The position numbers and the translations under genes were made by a program. 64,000 nt of DNA, taken from NCBI GenBank assembly GCA_963971575.1, contig OZ020622.1, positions 29,046,301 through 29,110,300 of the forward strand. The letters run 5' to 3'. The notes beneath the pieces were generated by a model, which was given only the letters and a program-made list of their open reading frames with translations, searched no databases and was not told the DNA's origin. The DNA comes from Liopterus haemorrhoidalis (lineage: Eukaryota > Arthropoda > Insecta > Coleoptera > Dytiscidae). Shown piece by piece: positions 9,458 through 18,689 of the stretch; position 1 is the stretch's first letter, and every line of letters starts with the position of its first letter.

Positions 9458-9781
9458 TTAAAATTGGTGTTTTTCTTTCTTCATATCCACATCCCACAGA
9501 CATGAAGTATAATCATGGTTCGGTTGTTCAACAATGATCTTTTTATACCAGACATCATTCGAAGCGTCGGAGTGTTCGTCACAATTTCTAACCGGATATC
9601 CTTCCTTTTTAAATCCTTCATATTCCGCAGGGTCAAGATGTTGACCTCGGTGAAATTCTTCCGACGCGAACATCCAGCAACCATCGGCGTAGTATTTTTT
9701 TACATCTGCACCGCAGGTGATGGTGAAATCCACCCAACGATCGCCATCAAAGTATTTAATAATCTGACCGTGATCAACCAT
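9458..9781 (-). CDS. Hypothetical 107-residue acidic protein
   Basis: Minus-strand frame with ATG at 9781, ending 9458. It is rich in aromatic residues (several Trp and Tyr) and acidic residues, with Cys at four places (CGAD, GCWMF, NCDEH, SCLWD), which could form disulfides or a metal site. No signal peptide or membrane segment is seen. It lies downstream of the fiber-like gene on the same strand, so it may be the last gene of that late-type cluster. Function not recognised. Confidence 0.5.
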   Translation of the reverse strand: MVDHGQIIKYFDGDRWVDFTITCGADVKKYYADGCWMFASEEFHRGQHLDPAEYEGFKKEGYPVRNCDEHSDASNDVWYKKIIVEQPNHDYTSCLWDVDMKKEKHQF

Positions 9782-10222
9782 CTTTCACAGAAGTAGTAGT
9801 AGTAGTTTTTGAATGAGCTCCGGTTAAACAATCTCCTTTTATTTATCCAATTGTATTTCTTATCTAACCCCACCCTCACATCTGTTAGTTTACCATAAGT
9901 CGAATCAAGTTTTATTTATGAATTATTTAATAATATTATTATTTCTACATATAATTTTTTAGGATATTGACCAACAGAGTCACCGCAATAAAATCGTATT
10001 TTATCATTTTCCACAATTTCATTATTATTATTTTTTAATAATAGTGTTTCATTATTTATATTTGCGATGAACTTTAAGTTCCTACCGCTGTAGGAAATTC
10101 GTATTATTTTCCCACTAAATGGCGATGTATAATATTCATCATTCGGACTATTTAAAACTTCATAAAGTACCAAGGAACTCGGTTACCAAGGCGTCCCCAG
10201 CAATGTTTACGTCAACGAAAAC

Positions 10223-10438
10223 TTGACACAGCGTCGTCGATCCCTGCTAGCAGCTGCCCGGAAACTGAGAACAACCTGCAATGTTATGTATGTGTGGACC
10301 AGGAATGGAAGAATCTACGTGCGTGAAAATGAACGTTCCCCGGCAGTGAATGTAAATAGTGAGAAAGATATAAGTGTAATTGAAAAGAGGTGTAAAGAAA
10401 AAGCAATGAGTGTGTTAAAATCAAGTGTCACTGAATAA
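10223..10438 (+). pseudogene. LINE ORF1 C-terminal remnant
   Basis: The last ~75 residues of ORF1, with QRRRSLLAAARKL and YVWTRNGRIYVRE, the usual C-terminal end of jockey-like ORF1 nucleic-acid-binding proteins. The N-terminal part was lost by 5' truncation. The stop at 10436-10438 is 4 bp before the ORF2 ATG. Confidence 0.7.
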
Positions 10439-10442
10439 ACAA

Positions 10443-13247
10443 ATGTCTTTGTATTACCAGAATGTACGCGGACTTCGAACCAAAACGCATCTGCTCTATC
10501 CTAACGTTCTTGCTTCTGATTATGATGTAATTTCGTTTACTGAAACATGGCTACATGAAAGTATATATAACAGAGAATTGTTTGATGTTAGATATGCCTG
10601 TCATCGTTCAGACCGGCAGGACGGTAGGAGGGGCGGAGGTGTTCTGGTAGCAGTCCATTCACGTTGGAAATCTATAAACCTAACGAAACATGTAACCTCT
10701 CTCGAGTATGTACTGATCAAACTGTATGACGATAGAACGACAATGTTTATATCATGTGTTTATTTACCACCAAAATCAACAGCTGATCAGTACAGACTTT
10801 ATTTTGACATCTTAAACTCTTGCTTAGATATCACTGCAAATAACGTTATAATAATTGGAGATTTCAATGTTGATATTTTCAACGATATTAATCAGTGTGA
10901 TAGCGCGGCAGCAGAAGTTGCCAATAATATCAGTTTTTATGGTTTGCGAAGTTCAAATAACATATGTAATGCATATAATAAAACTTTAGATCTAGTTTTG
11001 ACAAATATTGCTAGTGTGAGTGTAGAAAAAAACTATGATCCTCTGTTACTTGAAGACAAATATCACCCAGCACTTACTATTTGCAATAAATACACTTGCT
11101 TTGTGGTGAAACAAGAGTCAGAAATTAACAAAGGATATAATTTTAAAAAAGCTGATTTCTTGAAGTTGTATAATGAACTCAGTCAAGTTAACTGGAGTTT
11201 TCTCAGATATTACGATGATGTCAACCATGCCTTGGACGAATTTTATAATGTTTTATATAATGTCCTTAACAATTGTGTACCGATAGTCCGGTCGCGGGTT
11301 GGCACTTATCCCTCTTGGTTCACGGCTGAGATTAAATCACTGATTAAACAGAAAAAATATTTCCATAAAAAAATTAAAAATAAATCTGGAGATGTAGACT
11401 ACCATAAGCACAAGTTCTCTGAATGTAGGAGAACTTTAAAAGCTCTGTTAAAGAAGGAATATCGGAGCTATATTGAAGAAATTGAACAAAACATTCCTAA
11501 TGATTCAAAAAAATTTTGGGAATTTGCTAAAAGTAAAAGAAAATCCGATCTTCTTTCTTGCTTAATTACTGAAGACAATGTCGTTGTGGATGATAGTCTA
11601 CAGATTGCGGATACTTTTGCATCTTATTTTGCTTCTGTTTTCAATGATGATATTGATGACGTGAACAATGCTAGAAAAGAGACATGCAACATCGAGTCTC
11701 TCAATATTAAATCTGTGACTCTGGAGGATGTAGAGTGGTCCATAAGGAAATTAAAGCCCAAAAAATCTTGCGGTCCGGATAATCTACCGCCTTACGTAAT
11801 AAAAGGATGTAAAGATATTCTGACGTATCCACTTCACATTCTGTTTCAAAAATCAATTGATACACATACATTCCCTACTAGGTGGAAGATGTCTAGGGTA
11901 TGTCCTATACATAAGAGCGGAGATAAAAAAGACGTTAAGAATTATAGACCGGTATCCATTATCTCGCCTCCGGCCAAAGTTTTTGAACAAATTATTTATA
12001 AATATTTATTCCAACACGTCTCTCCAGTTATTAGTAAAAAACAACACGGATTTATGCCACGTAGGTCAACAGTTACTAATTTGATATCCTTAACAGAATA
12101 CGTTAGTCACTGTCTGGATTCTGGAACTCAAGTAGATGCAGTATACCTCGATATGACGAAGGTTTTTGATAAAATAGGGCATTCCCACTTACTTGGTGCA
12201 TTAAAACATGTTGGTGTTTCACCTCTAATGTGCACTTGGTTTGAAACCTATTTACGTAACAGATCACAATACGTTCAATTCAACGGTTCAAAGTCGAGGA
12301 ATTATTTATCAACCAGTGGTGTGCCACAGGGGTCGAATCTCGGGCCCCTGATGTTCCTTCTGGTGGTCAATAATATCCCAGATATTGTGAGCAACAGCCA
12401 GTGCGAGATGTTTGCTGATGACGTCAAAATATATCGCCAAATAACTGACTTGTCTCACTGTCTTGCACTTCAAAGTGATTTACAAAAACTCTGTGAATGG
12501 AGTAAATCCACTGGTCTAACATTTAACACCACAAAGTGTAAGGTTATGACTTACTCTAGAAAGAGGGAAGTGATCACATACAATTACAATATGGAAGGCT
12601 GTATTGTTCCTCGAACAGAGACAATCAGAGATTTGGGAATATTGTTCGATTCGAAACTGAATTTTCACCATCACGTTGAACATATTGTCAATAATGCATT
12701 GAGAAAGGTTGGGTATGTACTTCGTGTAACTAAAGATTTTCGTCATAATCGGACGTACATTGCATTATTCAATGCTCATGTTAGACCTCTACTTGAGTAT
12801 GGTAATATTATATGGGCACCGTATCAAACTAAATATATTAAACGCATTGAAACTGTACAAACGCGGTATTACCGTGTTGTGAAACTACGGATGACAGGAG
12901 TATATCCAAAGTATACGTCCGGTGAAGTAATTTTGGCAGAGTTTAATGTTAAAACGTTGGCTGCGAGAAGAGATTTGGCATCACTGCTACTTCTATACAA
13001 AATATTTAATAATCTTGTGGACGACTCTAACATTTTATCTAATATTTACGTAAGAGTACCTTCCCGTGATTTTAGGACAAGAGACACATTATTCTTATGT
13101 AAAAGGGCAAATACGGAGCATTGCAATATGAGTCCTCTGCATAAAATGACCGCACTGTATAACGATCTTTTGTCAAAAGACCGATCTATTGATATATTCA
13201 ATGTAAGTTATGCAGGTTTTCGCAAAGCTGTAATAAGCGTGATGTAA
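10443..13247 (+). CDS. LINE ORF2: endonuclease and reverse transcriptase, intact
   Basis: 934 residues from ATG 10443. The endonuclease begins YYQNVRGLRTK, with TETWL and IIGDFNVDIF carrying catalytic residues. The reverse transcriptase follows, with CPIHKSGDKKDVKNYRPVSI, the palm Asp in YLDMTKVFDKI, SGVPQGSNLGP, and FADDVKIYR for the catalytic Asp pair (FADD). The C-terminal thumb contains HVRPLLEYGNIIW. No RNase H domain, consistent with the jockey clade. It makes target-primed cDNA copies of its RNA. No stop or shift is visible, so it may be active or recently so. TKVFDK in place of the common SKAFDK is a small oddity. Confidence 0.93.
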   Translation: MSLYYQNVRGLRTKTHLLYPNVLASDYDVISFTETWLHESIYNRELFDVRYACHRSDRQDGRRGGGVLVAVHSRWKSINLTKHVTSLEYVLIKLYDDRTTMFISCVYLPPKSTADQYRLYFDILNSCLDITANNVIIIGDFNVDIFNDINQCDSAAAEVANNISFYGLRSSNNICNAYNKTLDLVLTNIASVSVEKNYDPLLLEDKYHPALTICNKYTCFVVKQESEINKGYNFKKADFLKLYNELSQVNWSFLRYYDDVNHALDEFYNVLYNVLNNCVPIVRSRVGTYPSWFTAEIKSLIKQKKYFHKKIKNKSGDVDYHKHKFSECRRTLKALLKKEYRSYIEEIEQNIPNDSKKFWEFAKSKRKSDLLSCLITEDNVVVDDSLQIADTFASYFASVFNDDIDDVNNARKETCNIESLNIKSVTLEDVEWSIRKLKPKKSCGPDNLPPYVIKGCKDILTYPLHILFQKSIDTHTFPTRWKMSRVCPIHKSGDKKDVKNYRPVSIISPPAKVFEQIIYKYLFQHVSPVISKKQHGFMPRRSTVTNLISLTEYVSHCLDSGTQVDAVYLDMTKVFDKIGHSHLLGALKHVGVSPLMCTWFETYLRNRSQYVQFNGSKSRNYLSTSGVPQGSNLGPLMFLLVVNNIPDIVSNSQCEMFADDVKIYRQITDLSHCLALQSDLQKLCEWSKSTGLTFNTTKCKVMTYSRKREVITYNYNMEGCIVPRTETIRDLGILFDSKLNFHHHVEHIVNNALRKVGYVLRVTKDFRHNRTYIALFNAHVRPLLEYGNIIWAPYQTKYIKRIETVQTRYYRVVKLRMTGVYPKYTSGEVILAEFNVKTLAARRDLASLLLLYKIFNNLVDDSNILSNIYVRVPSRDFRTRDTLFLCKRANTEHCNMSPLHKMTALYNDLLSKDRSIDIFNVSYAGFRKAVISVM

Positions 13248-13594
13248 TGGAAACTTTGTGCTGAAATATTGTAGTAAATGTCTAAAATAGATAAAAATGT
13301 CATACATGTTCGTACCTCCAAATTTAATTCTGTGTAGTACAAATGACCTCCAAATTATGAATGGAAACTACAACGAATGTGTATATACTGTATGAATGAT
13401 TCTCAATGTACCTAATAAATATGTGATTGTGTGAACATGTTATAGTAAGTTTTGTATGTAAAATTCTTATGCTTGTGCACTTTATAAACGTATTTGTACA
13501 TATGTTAGAGTATTAAGTTATTTTTTATGTTATTGTATTTATGTAATTTATATATGTATGGGCACAATTAAGGACTTTGGTCTGTCGTGTCCAA

Positions 13595-13633
<39 letters not shown>

Positions 13634-14135
13634 ACATCCACATTTAATTTTAGTTGTAAATTAACTAACACATAATTATGTATTTTCTTTAAATTATCAT
13701 TCATTTTAATAAATAGTTGATTCATTGTTTTTTTCAAATTTTCTTTGTTTTCCCCCGTTTTCTCATCAATTATTTTACACAACTCTCGTAGTAAATATGC
13801 TTGTGTTTTCTCACGTGTTTTTATACATTCATCGGCAGCAATGTCGGGTATAATTTTTACTATATTATCTACTTTACGCGTTAAATTTTCAATGTTAGTT
13901 TCCATTTTGCCACCGATTAAATCAAATTCATTTTTTAACTCGTGCGTCACCGAGTCCGCATACTTTTTTATGCACGCATCATTTTCATCCTGCGGATCGG
14001 CGACGTTCACCAGTCGTTTGAGGTTAAAATTTAAATTCCCATCTCTGGTACGATTGAATCCTGTATTTACTACAGGTCCGCGAACATTTGCTGAAGAATA
14101 TAGCTCATCCGAATAATGTCCGAACTTGTTGATGC

Positions 14136-14591
14136 TCATTTTGAAATTGCGAGAGTTCGTCCTTTGCGCGGGTATTTAAAGTAATATAATGTTATTATTA
14201 TTATTATGTATAACACAAGAAATATCATAAAAGTTATCTTAGAATAAATATATATTATCACGGATTTTTGTAATGACTCATAGGTTTTTACATCGCGAAG
14301 CGTTGATATCCACTCATTCGTAGGCATCCAGTGACTGTTATCATGTAATATATAACGAATTTTATACCGGATAAATGCATCATCCGAATTTTCATCGATA
14401 TTTATTCGACAAAACTGATAGTAATTTTCCATTAAAGACCATCTCTGCGGATAAGATTCGGTCATTGTTTTATCATAATCTATTGTAATCACGCACTGAT
14501 CAGTCCCCTGCGGTTTTGTAATATACAAAGTGGTGTAATTTAAAACATTTGTTAATAAAATAAAGTTCACGACACCGATCGCGCTATACAT
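14136..14591 (-). CDS. Membrane protein with signal-like N-terminus and C-terminal anchor
   Basis: 151 residues, ATG at 14591. The N-terminus is hydrophobic (VVNFILLTNVL), fitting a signal peptide. A middle region with two cysteines (QCVIT, QFCRIN) and an NYT glycosylation-type site near residue 18 follows. The C-terminal helix at ~115-135 (ITFMIFLVLYIIIIITLYYF) is a strong transmembrane segment, with a basic tail FKYPRKGR after it. This is a type I topology with a short cytosolic tail. The stop overlaps the ATG of the fiber-like gene, so the two are probably co-transcribed. A TATA-like CTTATATAAC lies upstream at 14644-14653 on the minus strand. Could be an envelope-type or membrane-modifying protein. 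Family not recognised. Confidence 0.6.
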   Translation of the reverse strand: MYSAIGVVNFILLTNVLNYTTLYITKPQGTDQCVITIDYDKTMTESYPQRWSLMENYYQFCRINIDENSDDAFIRYKIRYILHDNSHWMPTNEWISTLRDVKTYESLQKSVIIYIYSKITFMIFLVLYIIIIITLYYFKYPRKGRTLAISK

Positions 14592-14757
14592 AGTGTATGT
14601 TTGGAGTGCGACACAGAATTGAAAATTTCACAACTCATGATGAGTTATATAAGGGTAAGGAGGGGGGTGAAGGGAAAGTAGAAATTAAACACAACATTTT
14701 ACATAACATTATTTATTAATATTAATTAAAAATATTTACATTAATTTGCTGTTTACG

Positions 14758-15390
14758 TTAGTCGATAACAATAAAATGGAATATGGTTCCACGGGCCGTG
14801 TCTTCGTTTTTCTGAAACCGCACTTCGCAGAATTGTTGCGATGATTCTCCATACGTCGCAAAATGAGCGTGTGCTATATCACCATCAACTTCGGAGCGAG
14901 AGGAAGCTGTACCATCACACACGATCCTATCACCGGAGTCATAATAATGATGATATTTTCGTTGTCGTTTTAGTTGTCTATAGGTGGTGAGAATTAAGCG
15001 TGTTGGTTTATCATCGGTGTACTCATCCAGTAAAAGTGTCGCTTTACTTTCCGGATTCAATATGTACAAATCACCACCTTCATTACCCCAAGAACGGAGA
15101 GAATTGTCCCCCGGATGTAGAACAAAATTTATATCATAATCGTTATAACAGGGGTATTCTTTTTGGAGGTTCAACAAACATGAATGTTTCGATGTTAAGT
15201 TCAGTTTGAAACGAACTTGATCCGTGTTACGACCGGTGAAAACCTTGCTGGGTATGTACCATTTTACTATATCACCATCAACTTTAAATGTTAAATTAAT
15301 ATGTAAATGGTAAAGATCCACCAATTCTACTCGCGCAAAAATATCATTACCGAGCGAAACATAATTTTCAGATGGTGGTTGTGAACGCAT
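14758..15390 (-). CDS. Hypothetical 210-residue soluble protein, probably structural
   Basis: ATG at 15390. Predicted mostly beta strand from alternating hydrophobic and polar residues, with no membrane segment. Contains KYHHYYDSGD and several N-x-S/T sites. TATAAAAAG at 15454-15462 (minus strand) lies about 65 bp upstream of the ATG, and the segment further upstream repeats a motif of the terminal repeats. It is preceded by the integrase gene and followed by the membrane and fiber-like genes. Position in the virion-gene cluster suggests a minor structural protein, but I do not recognise it. Confidence 0.5.
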   Translation of the reverse strand: MRSQPPSENYVSLGNDIFARVELVDLYHLHINLTFKVDGDIVKWYIPSKVFTGRNTDQVRFKLNLTSKHSCLLNLQKEYPCYNDYDINFVLHPGDNSLRSWGNEGGDLYILNPESKATLLLDEYTDDKPTRLILTTYRQLKRQRKYHHYYDSGDRIVCDGTASSRSEVDGDIAHAHFATYGESSQQFCEVRFQKNEDTARGTIFHFIVID

Positions 15391-15508
15391 TTTGACGAAG
15401 ATATGTGTTGGGCGAGGTGTTAACGGTTAATGTTCCACATCTCTATGCAAACTCTTTTTATATTTAATTTTTTTCCATCATGGTGGGGAGTACAACTGGA
15501 AATCGTTA

Positions 15509-15620
15509 TCACTGTGGGACTCAAGGTCAAAACTGGGTAATCCCCTTATCAGTTGTGATGTCCAGCGCGTGCAGACACGTCCAAGGTCGCACGAACAGGT
15601 TCTAACAAGTTCAAACATGT
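15509..15620. promoter_or_regulatory. Internal copy of a terminal-repeat motif, upstream of a minus-strand gene
   Basis: Shares CTTATCAGTTGTGATGTCC, GCGCGTGCA and CGAACA...AAGTTCAAAC blocks with 23487-23590 and, more loosely, with the GC-rich part of the terminal repeats (7275-7330). It falls in an intergenic gap. Likely a shared promoter or replication element; its GC content contrasts with the AT-rich genes on each side. Confidence 0.55.
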
Positions 15621-15632
15621 CGTAGTCGTCTT

Positions 15633-16556
15633 TTAATTTTGAATTACATCTGATTTATCAACCCAAGAATTGAAAGATTTATCGAAACCCAACCATTTAA
15701 CGTACACCTTAGACCCCTTAGTGCGCAATATCTTTTCAACTAGATAAATATCGGGGTATGCGGTCTTTTGTAACTCGTACTCGTAAAACCCGCCTGAAAT
15801 AGGGTTATTTTGAAAATCTTGTAGTTTATAAGTAACCGGATTTGTGTGTTGAATTTTATCAATTTTAAATATTTCAGTGGACCAGTTGGGTTCATAACCT
15901 TTTTCAAATAAGTGCTTTATTTTACTTATTCGTACATAATCTCCAACTTTAAGTTTAGCTTTACCGCTAATTTTAATATTACTGTACACCGTTTGTAATA
16001 AAAGTTTCTCATTTTTATGCGTAACTTCGACCGGTTTCATACCGATAGTTCTGTGTCGTTTATTATTGTATTGTTCGACCAATTTCGATAAAATCTTCAA
16101 CCAAATATGTGAACCTTGGTGGCTAAATCTTCGCCACATAGAATTCTTAAGTGTTCTGTTGAACCTTTCACAAACGGAGGCCTTAAGATTACTGAACGAA
16201 GAATAATGATTGACGTTATACCGTTTCATTAATTCTTTAAATTTTGAATTATAAAATTCTTTACCGTTATCTGTTTGTAAATTTTTCGGGACACGACCTT
16301 GCTCGAAAACTTTTGAAAGAGCAAGCGATATATTTTCGGCAGATTTTGATTTTACCGGTACCACCCAAGCATATTTGGAAAAAACATCTATAATTGTTAA
16401 TAAATATTTGTAACCCTTATTATATCGAGCGTGAGGAATCATTTCAACGAGATCACTCTGCCATAAGTCATCAATACCTTTAGTTATCACACGTCTTCGC
16501 GGGTAATTTCTACGAGCCGATCTGTGTAACTCGTTTACGATTTTTAATTTACTCAT
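15633..16556 (-). CDS. int: Polinton integrase (retroviral type) with C-terminal chromodomain
   Basis: 307 residues, ATG at 16556. The catalytic core has D35 (LWQSDLVEM), D96 (LQTDNGKEF) and E130 (SVCERFNRTLK), the DDE triad of the rve family. A beta-barrel-like segment (KVGDYVRISK) follows. The C-terminal ~50 residues (YLVEKILRTKGSKVYVKWLG...SWVDKSDV) are a chromodomain that could steer insertion to marked chromatin. The N-terminal zinc region common in retroviral integrases is short or absent, as in many Polintons. It cuts and joins the inverted-repeat ends to make the 6-bp duplication. A palindromic CTTATATAAG at 16606-16615 is a likely TATA box. The gene looks intact. Confidence 0.95.
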   Translation of the reverse strand: MSKLKIVNELHRSARRNYPRRRVITKGIDDLWQSDLVEMIPHARYNKGYKYLLTIIDVFSKYAWVVPVKSKSAENISLALSKVFEQGRVPKNLQTDNGKEFYNSKFKELMKRYNVNHYSSFSNLKASVCERFNRTLKNSMWRRFSHQGSHIWLKILSKLVEQYNNKRHRTIGMKPVEVTHKNEKLLLQTVYSNIKISGKAKLKVGDYVRISKIKHLFEKGYEPNWSTEIFKIDKIQHTNPVTYKLQDFQNNPISGGFYEYELQKTAYPDIYLVEKILRTKGSKVYVKWLGFDKSFNSWVDKSDVIQN

Positions 16557-16628
16557 TATACACAGACGAATTAAAACGTTCTGTTTTTAAAAATTTGGAA
16601 TTTCGCTTATATAAGTATCATCATATAA

Positions 16629-16898
16629 TTACTCCTCCTTCTCCTCCTTTTCTTTCTTTTTGATCTTGATTATACCTTCTTCATACAACTCCTCTTCTAT
16701 CGCTAAAATTTCGTTATTATGATTTGAATGACCGGCATTTTTAGATGCGATTAACAACTGTAATCTGTCTACGATTTCGTTTATATTATTCCAATACCAA
16801 TATATGCAATTATAATCATTATCGTTTACAGTTAACTGAGGGTTTTGAGTAAGACCTAATCCTGTACCAGATCGCTGTCTTGTTTTCAAAGCAGTCAT
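16629..16898 (-). CDS. Small conserved-type protein with basic/acidic tail
   Basis: 89 residues, ATG at 16898. N-terminus TRQRSGTGLGLTQN, then a region with YNCIYWYWNNINEIVDRLQLL that looks amphipathic, and a tail of alternating Lys and Glu. It sits between the integrase and the 250-residue gene, with 21 bp to the latter, so they are probably expressed together. I have the impression of similar short frames beside Polinton ATPase genes in insects, but no function is known to me. Confidence 0.5.
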   Translation of the reverse strand: MTALKTRQRSGTGLGLTQNPQLTVNDNDYNCIYWYWNNINEIVDRLQLLIASKNAGHSNHNNEILAIEEELYEEGIIKIKKKEKEEKEE

Positions 16899-16919
16899 CG
16901 CCGGTTTAATAATTTCTCT

Positions 16920-17672
16920 TTACTTTCTACCACCGTTTCCGTTTAACTGACCATCCGCACGATACCCCCTTCTATGCGCGTTTGTTTTTACAACAATGTC
17001 AATGTAGGATTCCACATCTTCTGGAGTATAATGTAAAGGACTTCTCTTAAATAATAATTCATATAATCCCCTCGTGCCCTCGTACCATTTATCGTTGACG
17101 GATATATCATTATGTTTAATTGTAATTATTGTATTACCGACCACCCAATTACCGTCAGAATCCCTATGAATTCCATACACCGTATCTTTTTCTTTATCGT
17201 CCGCCGTTATGAAGAAGTGAAAATATTCCGCAGCTCTGTCACCTAGTAAATTACTAAGTTCAGCACGCGTCTCCTCGGTTCTAAGCGATTCACGTACAGG
17301 TCTAAAAACATCCTCCTCATCTTTACCTCGAGCTTCGGCAATTAATTCGGTGTTCAGAAATGATGTTCTCGTCGGTGTTTTGAAGGTTCGTGATCCTACC
17401 GCTTCACCTTCCCCCTCATCATCCCCATCCACACCCGGGTATAATTTTTTAGGTTTTATAAGAGGTGTCACCACTGACGATCGCGGTGTGGTTTTAACAA
17501 TGTTTTCAAACTTTAATTTCTTTAAGGAGTGAGTTATGGGTCTAAAGGTTTCCTCAAGATTTTTCTCGGTTTCAGTTCGCCCCCGCTTCAGACTGTTATA
17601 TTTCAGACGAATAGCATTACTCACATCTATTATTCGTCTGAGAGTATCATCATCTGTTGTTTTCACACCCAT
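16920..17672 (-). CDS. Conserved Polinton protein, DUF8207-like
   Basis: 250 residues, ATG at 17672. N-terminal ~110 residues are charged and low in order, with Ser/Thr-Pro sites. The C-terminal part has VYGIHRDSDGNWVVGNTIITI, NDKWYEGTRGLYELLFKR, and YTPEDVESYIDIVVKTNAHRRGY, the hallmarks of a family often annotated in insects as DUF8207. The name is from memory and should be checked. The family keeps company with ATPase and integrase genes in Polintons, so a virion or packaging role is plausible. TATATATATATATA at 17733-17746 lies 60 bp upstream. The gene is intact. Confidence 0.7.
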   Translation of the reverse strand: MGVKTTDDDTLRRIIDVSNAIRLKYNSLKRGRTETEKNLEETFRPITHSLKKLKFENIVKTTPRSSVVTPLIKPKKLYPGVDGDDEGEGEAVGSRTFKTPTRTSFLNTELIAEARGKDEEDVFRPVRESLRTEETRAELSNLLGDRAAEYFHFFITADDKEKDTVYGIHRDSDGNWVVGNTIITIKHNDISVNDKWYEGTRGLYELLFKRSPLHYTPEDVESYIDIVVKTNAHRRGYRADGQLNGNGGRK

Positions 17673-17756
17673 CCGTTTCTACGTGTCACCTTATACAGGT
17701 TTGTTTAATGAATGCGATATAACAACACCCGTATATATATATATATAGCAGTCAGG

Positions 17757-17915
17757 TAGACCTGTTCTCGACCTATATTACCTGTCTGTTCGACCTATTC
17801 AACCTGTTCAACCCGTTCGACCTGTCTGTTTGACCTGTTCAACCTGTCTGTTCGACCTGTTAGACCTGTCTGTTCGACCTGTTAGACCTGTTCAACCTGT
17901 CAGTTTGACCTGTTT
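17757..17915. repeat. GACCTGT minisatellite between two minus-strand genes
   Basis: About fourteen degenerate units built on (c)GACCTGTctGTT and AACCTGTtc, mostly 10 or 20 bp apart, fill the gap between the ATPase stop (17919) and the TATA of the DUF8207-like gene. This is outside coding sequence. Possible roles are transcription termination, factor binding or an origin-like element. Confidence 0.8.
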
Positions 17916-17918
17916 TTC

Positions 17919-18620
17919 TTATGTTAGAATATTATGAAAACCTTTTCGATACCGCCCTTTTAGTATATCGCTGTCCTTATCGATCACGACGAATCCATAT
18001 TTATCCCGCCAACAATCAGAACAAAATTCTTTAAATTTTATGAACGTCATATCGGTATTCACGTGATCTTTATATATATGATGTAAATTCATATCGTCCT
18101 GCTTGAAAATGACAATCAAATTCACATTGTCCCGTATTAAATGCTTAGGTATACGAGCGTAGGTTTGACATAAATAAAAACAATCTATAAAATAATGACG
18201 CCCCTGACTAAAAAATTCCTGAATACACATCTGTTTGTCACAAGCTATATCGTCAAACAGAAACACCGAGTTTGACCTTGAATCTTGAGGTTTCACGATA
18301 TCAGCGTTATCAGTAAACGTAAAGTAACCCATGCCTTTTACACGAGAAACGCACTCTTCTAGAAATTTATATTTCGGTTGATTAAGTGACTTAGAATAAA
18401 TATAAATATTTTCGAATCGAAATCCGTTTTTATCTGATAATAAACTCAACATCACATTAGTTTTACCGCAATTTGACGGACCACAAATTATGCATCTGAT
18501 GGTATTTGGTAATAAATCTCCATGTCTTCTACAGACGTTACCACCACCACCACCACAGCTGTTATCCATCATATCAAAATTTTTTACATGCAGACTGCTT
18601 TTGTGCTTCGTGAAGTGCAT
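17919..18620 (-). CDS. DNA-packaging ATPase (FtsK/HerA, A32-like)
   Basis: 233 residues, ATG at 18620. Walker A is GPSNCGKT at residues 47-54. Walker B is SVFLFDD at 118-124. A sensor-like CQTYAR and IFKQDDMN follow. The length and the P-loop with an internal Cys fit the poxvirus A32-like ATPases that pump genomes into capsids in Polintons and relatives. A Gly-rich and His-rich N-terminal extension is encoded by a (CCA/CCG)n stretch. It starts back to back with the PLA2 gene, so early structural genes share one promoter region. No lesion is visible. Confidence 0.93.
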   Translation of the reverse strand: MHFTKHKSSLHVKNFDMMDNSCGGGGGNVCRRHGDLLPNTIRCIICGPSNCGKTNVMLSLLSDKNGFRFENIYIYSKSLNQPKYKFLEECVSRVKGMGYFTFTDNADIVKPQDSRSNSVFLFDDIACDKQMCIQEFFSQGRHYFIDCFYLCQTYARIPKHLIRDNVNLIVIFKQDDMNLHHIYKDHVNTDMTFIKFKEFCSDCWRDKYGFVVIDKDSDILKGRYRKGFHNILT

Positions 18621-18689
18621 CTTAACAAATAATGAAGGGTATATATGTGTGGATTTCCTATTTATATATCATTCACTTTTCATCACCTG
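18621..18689. promoter_or_regulatory. Divergent promoter between ATPase and PLA2 genes
   Basis: Sixty-nine bases hold two TATA-like blocks, GTATATATG at 18639-18647 and TTTATATATC at 18661-18670. The first reads the same way for a minus-strand start. It could serve the ATPase, and either could serve the PLA2 gene. CATTCACT at ~18670 resembles an insect initiator. Confidence 0.5.

Larger units (their letters stand above)
10171..13634 (+). mobile_element. Jockey-type LINE inserted in Polinton B, 5'-truncated
   Basis: 3.46 kb plus-strand non-LTR element with the end of ORF1, an intact ORF2 and a 3' tail of (AAATA)n/(TAAA)n at 13592-13634. It interrupts the fiber-like gene. I could not find a clear target duplication. 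The intact ORF2 and clean tail indicate a recent insertion, so Polinton B was inactivated recently or is old relative to this event. Confidence 0.88.
9916..14139 (-). pseudogene. Fiber-like coiled-coil structural gene, split by a LINE
   Basis: The 5' part runs from ATG 14139 to 13635 and the 3' part from about 10170 to the stop at 9916, separated by the plus-strand LINE. The 5' part contains NVADPQDENDACIKKYAD, matching the 'n-v-x-D-P-x-x-x-D-A-x-x-K-K-Y' element that recurs in phage tail-fiber and other attachment proteins. About 100 residues of amphipathic helix follow, likely a trimeric coiled coil. The 3' part is beta-rich with Asn-rich loops, as expected of a distal head. I infer a host-attachment spike of the virion form. 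The start overlaps the stop of the gene upstream (ATGA at 14136-14139). The insertion has destroyed the gene. Confidence 0.6.

Noticed and set aside
10160..13645. A target duplication for the LINE in the fiber-like gene
   Set aside because: Flanks (…AAAGTAC and CATCCACA…) do not match; the insertion may lack one or involve a small deletion.
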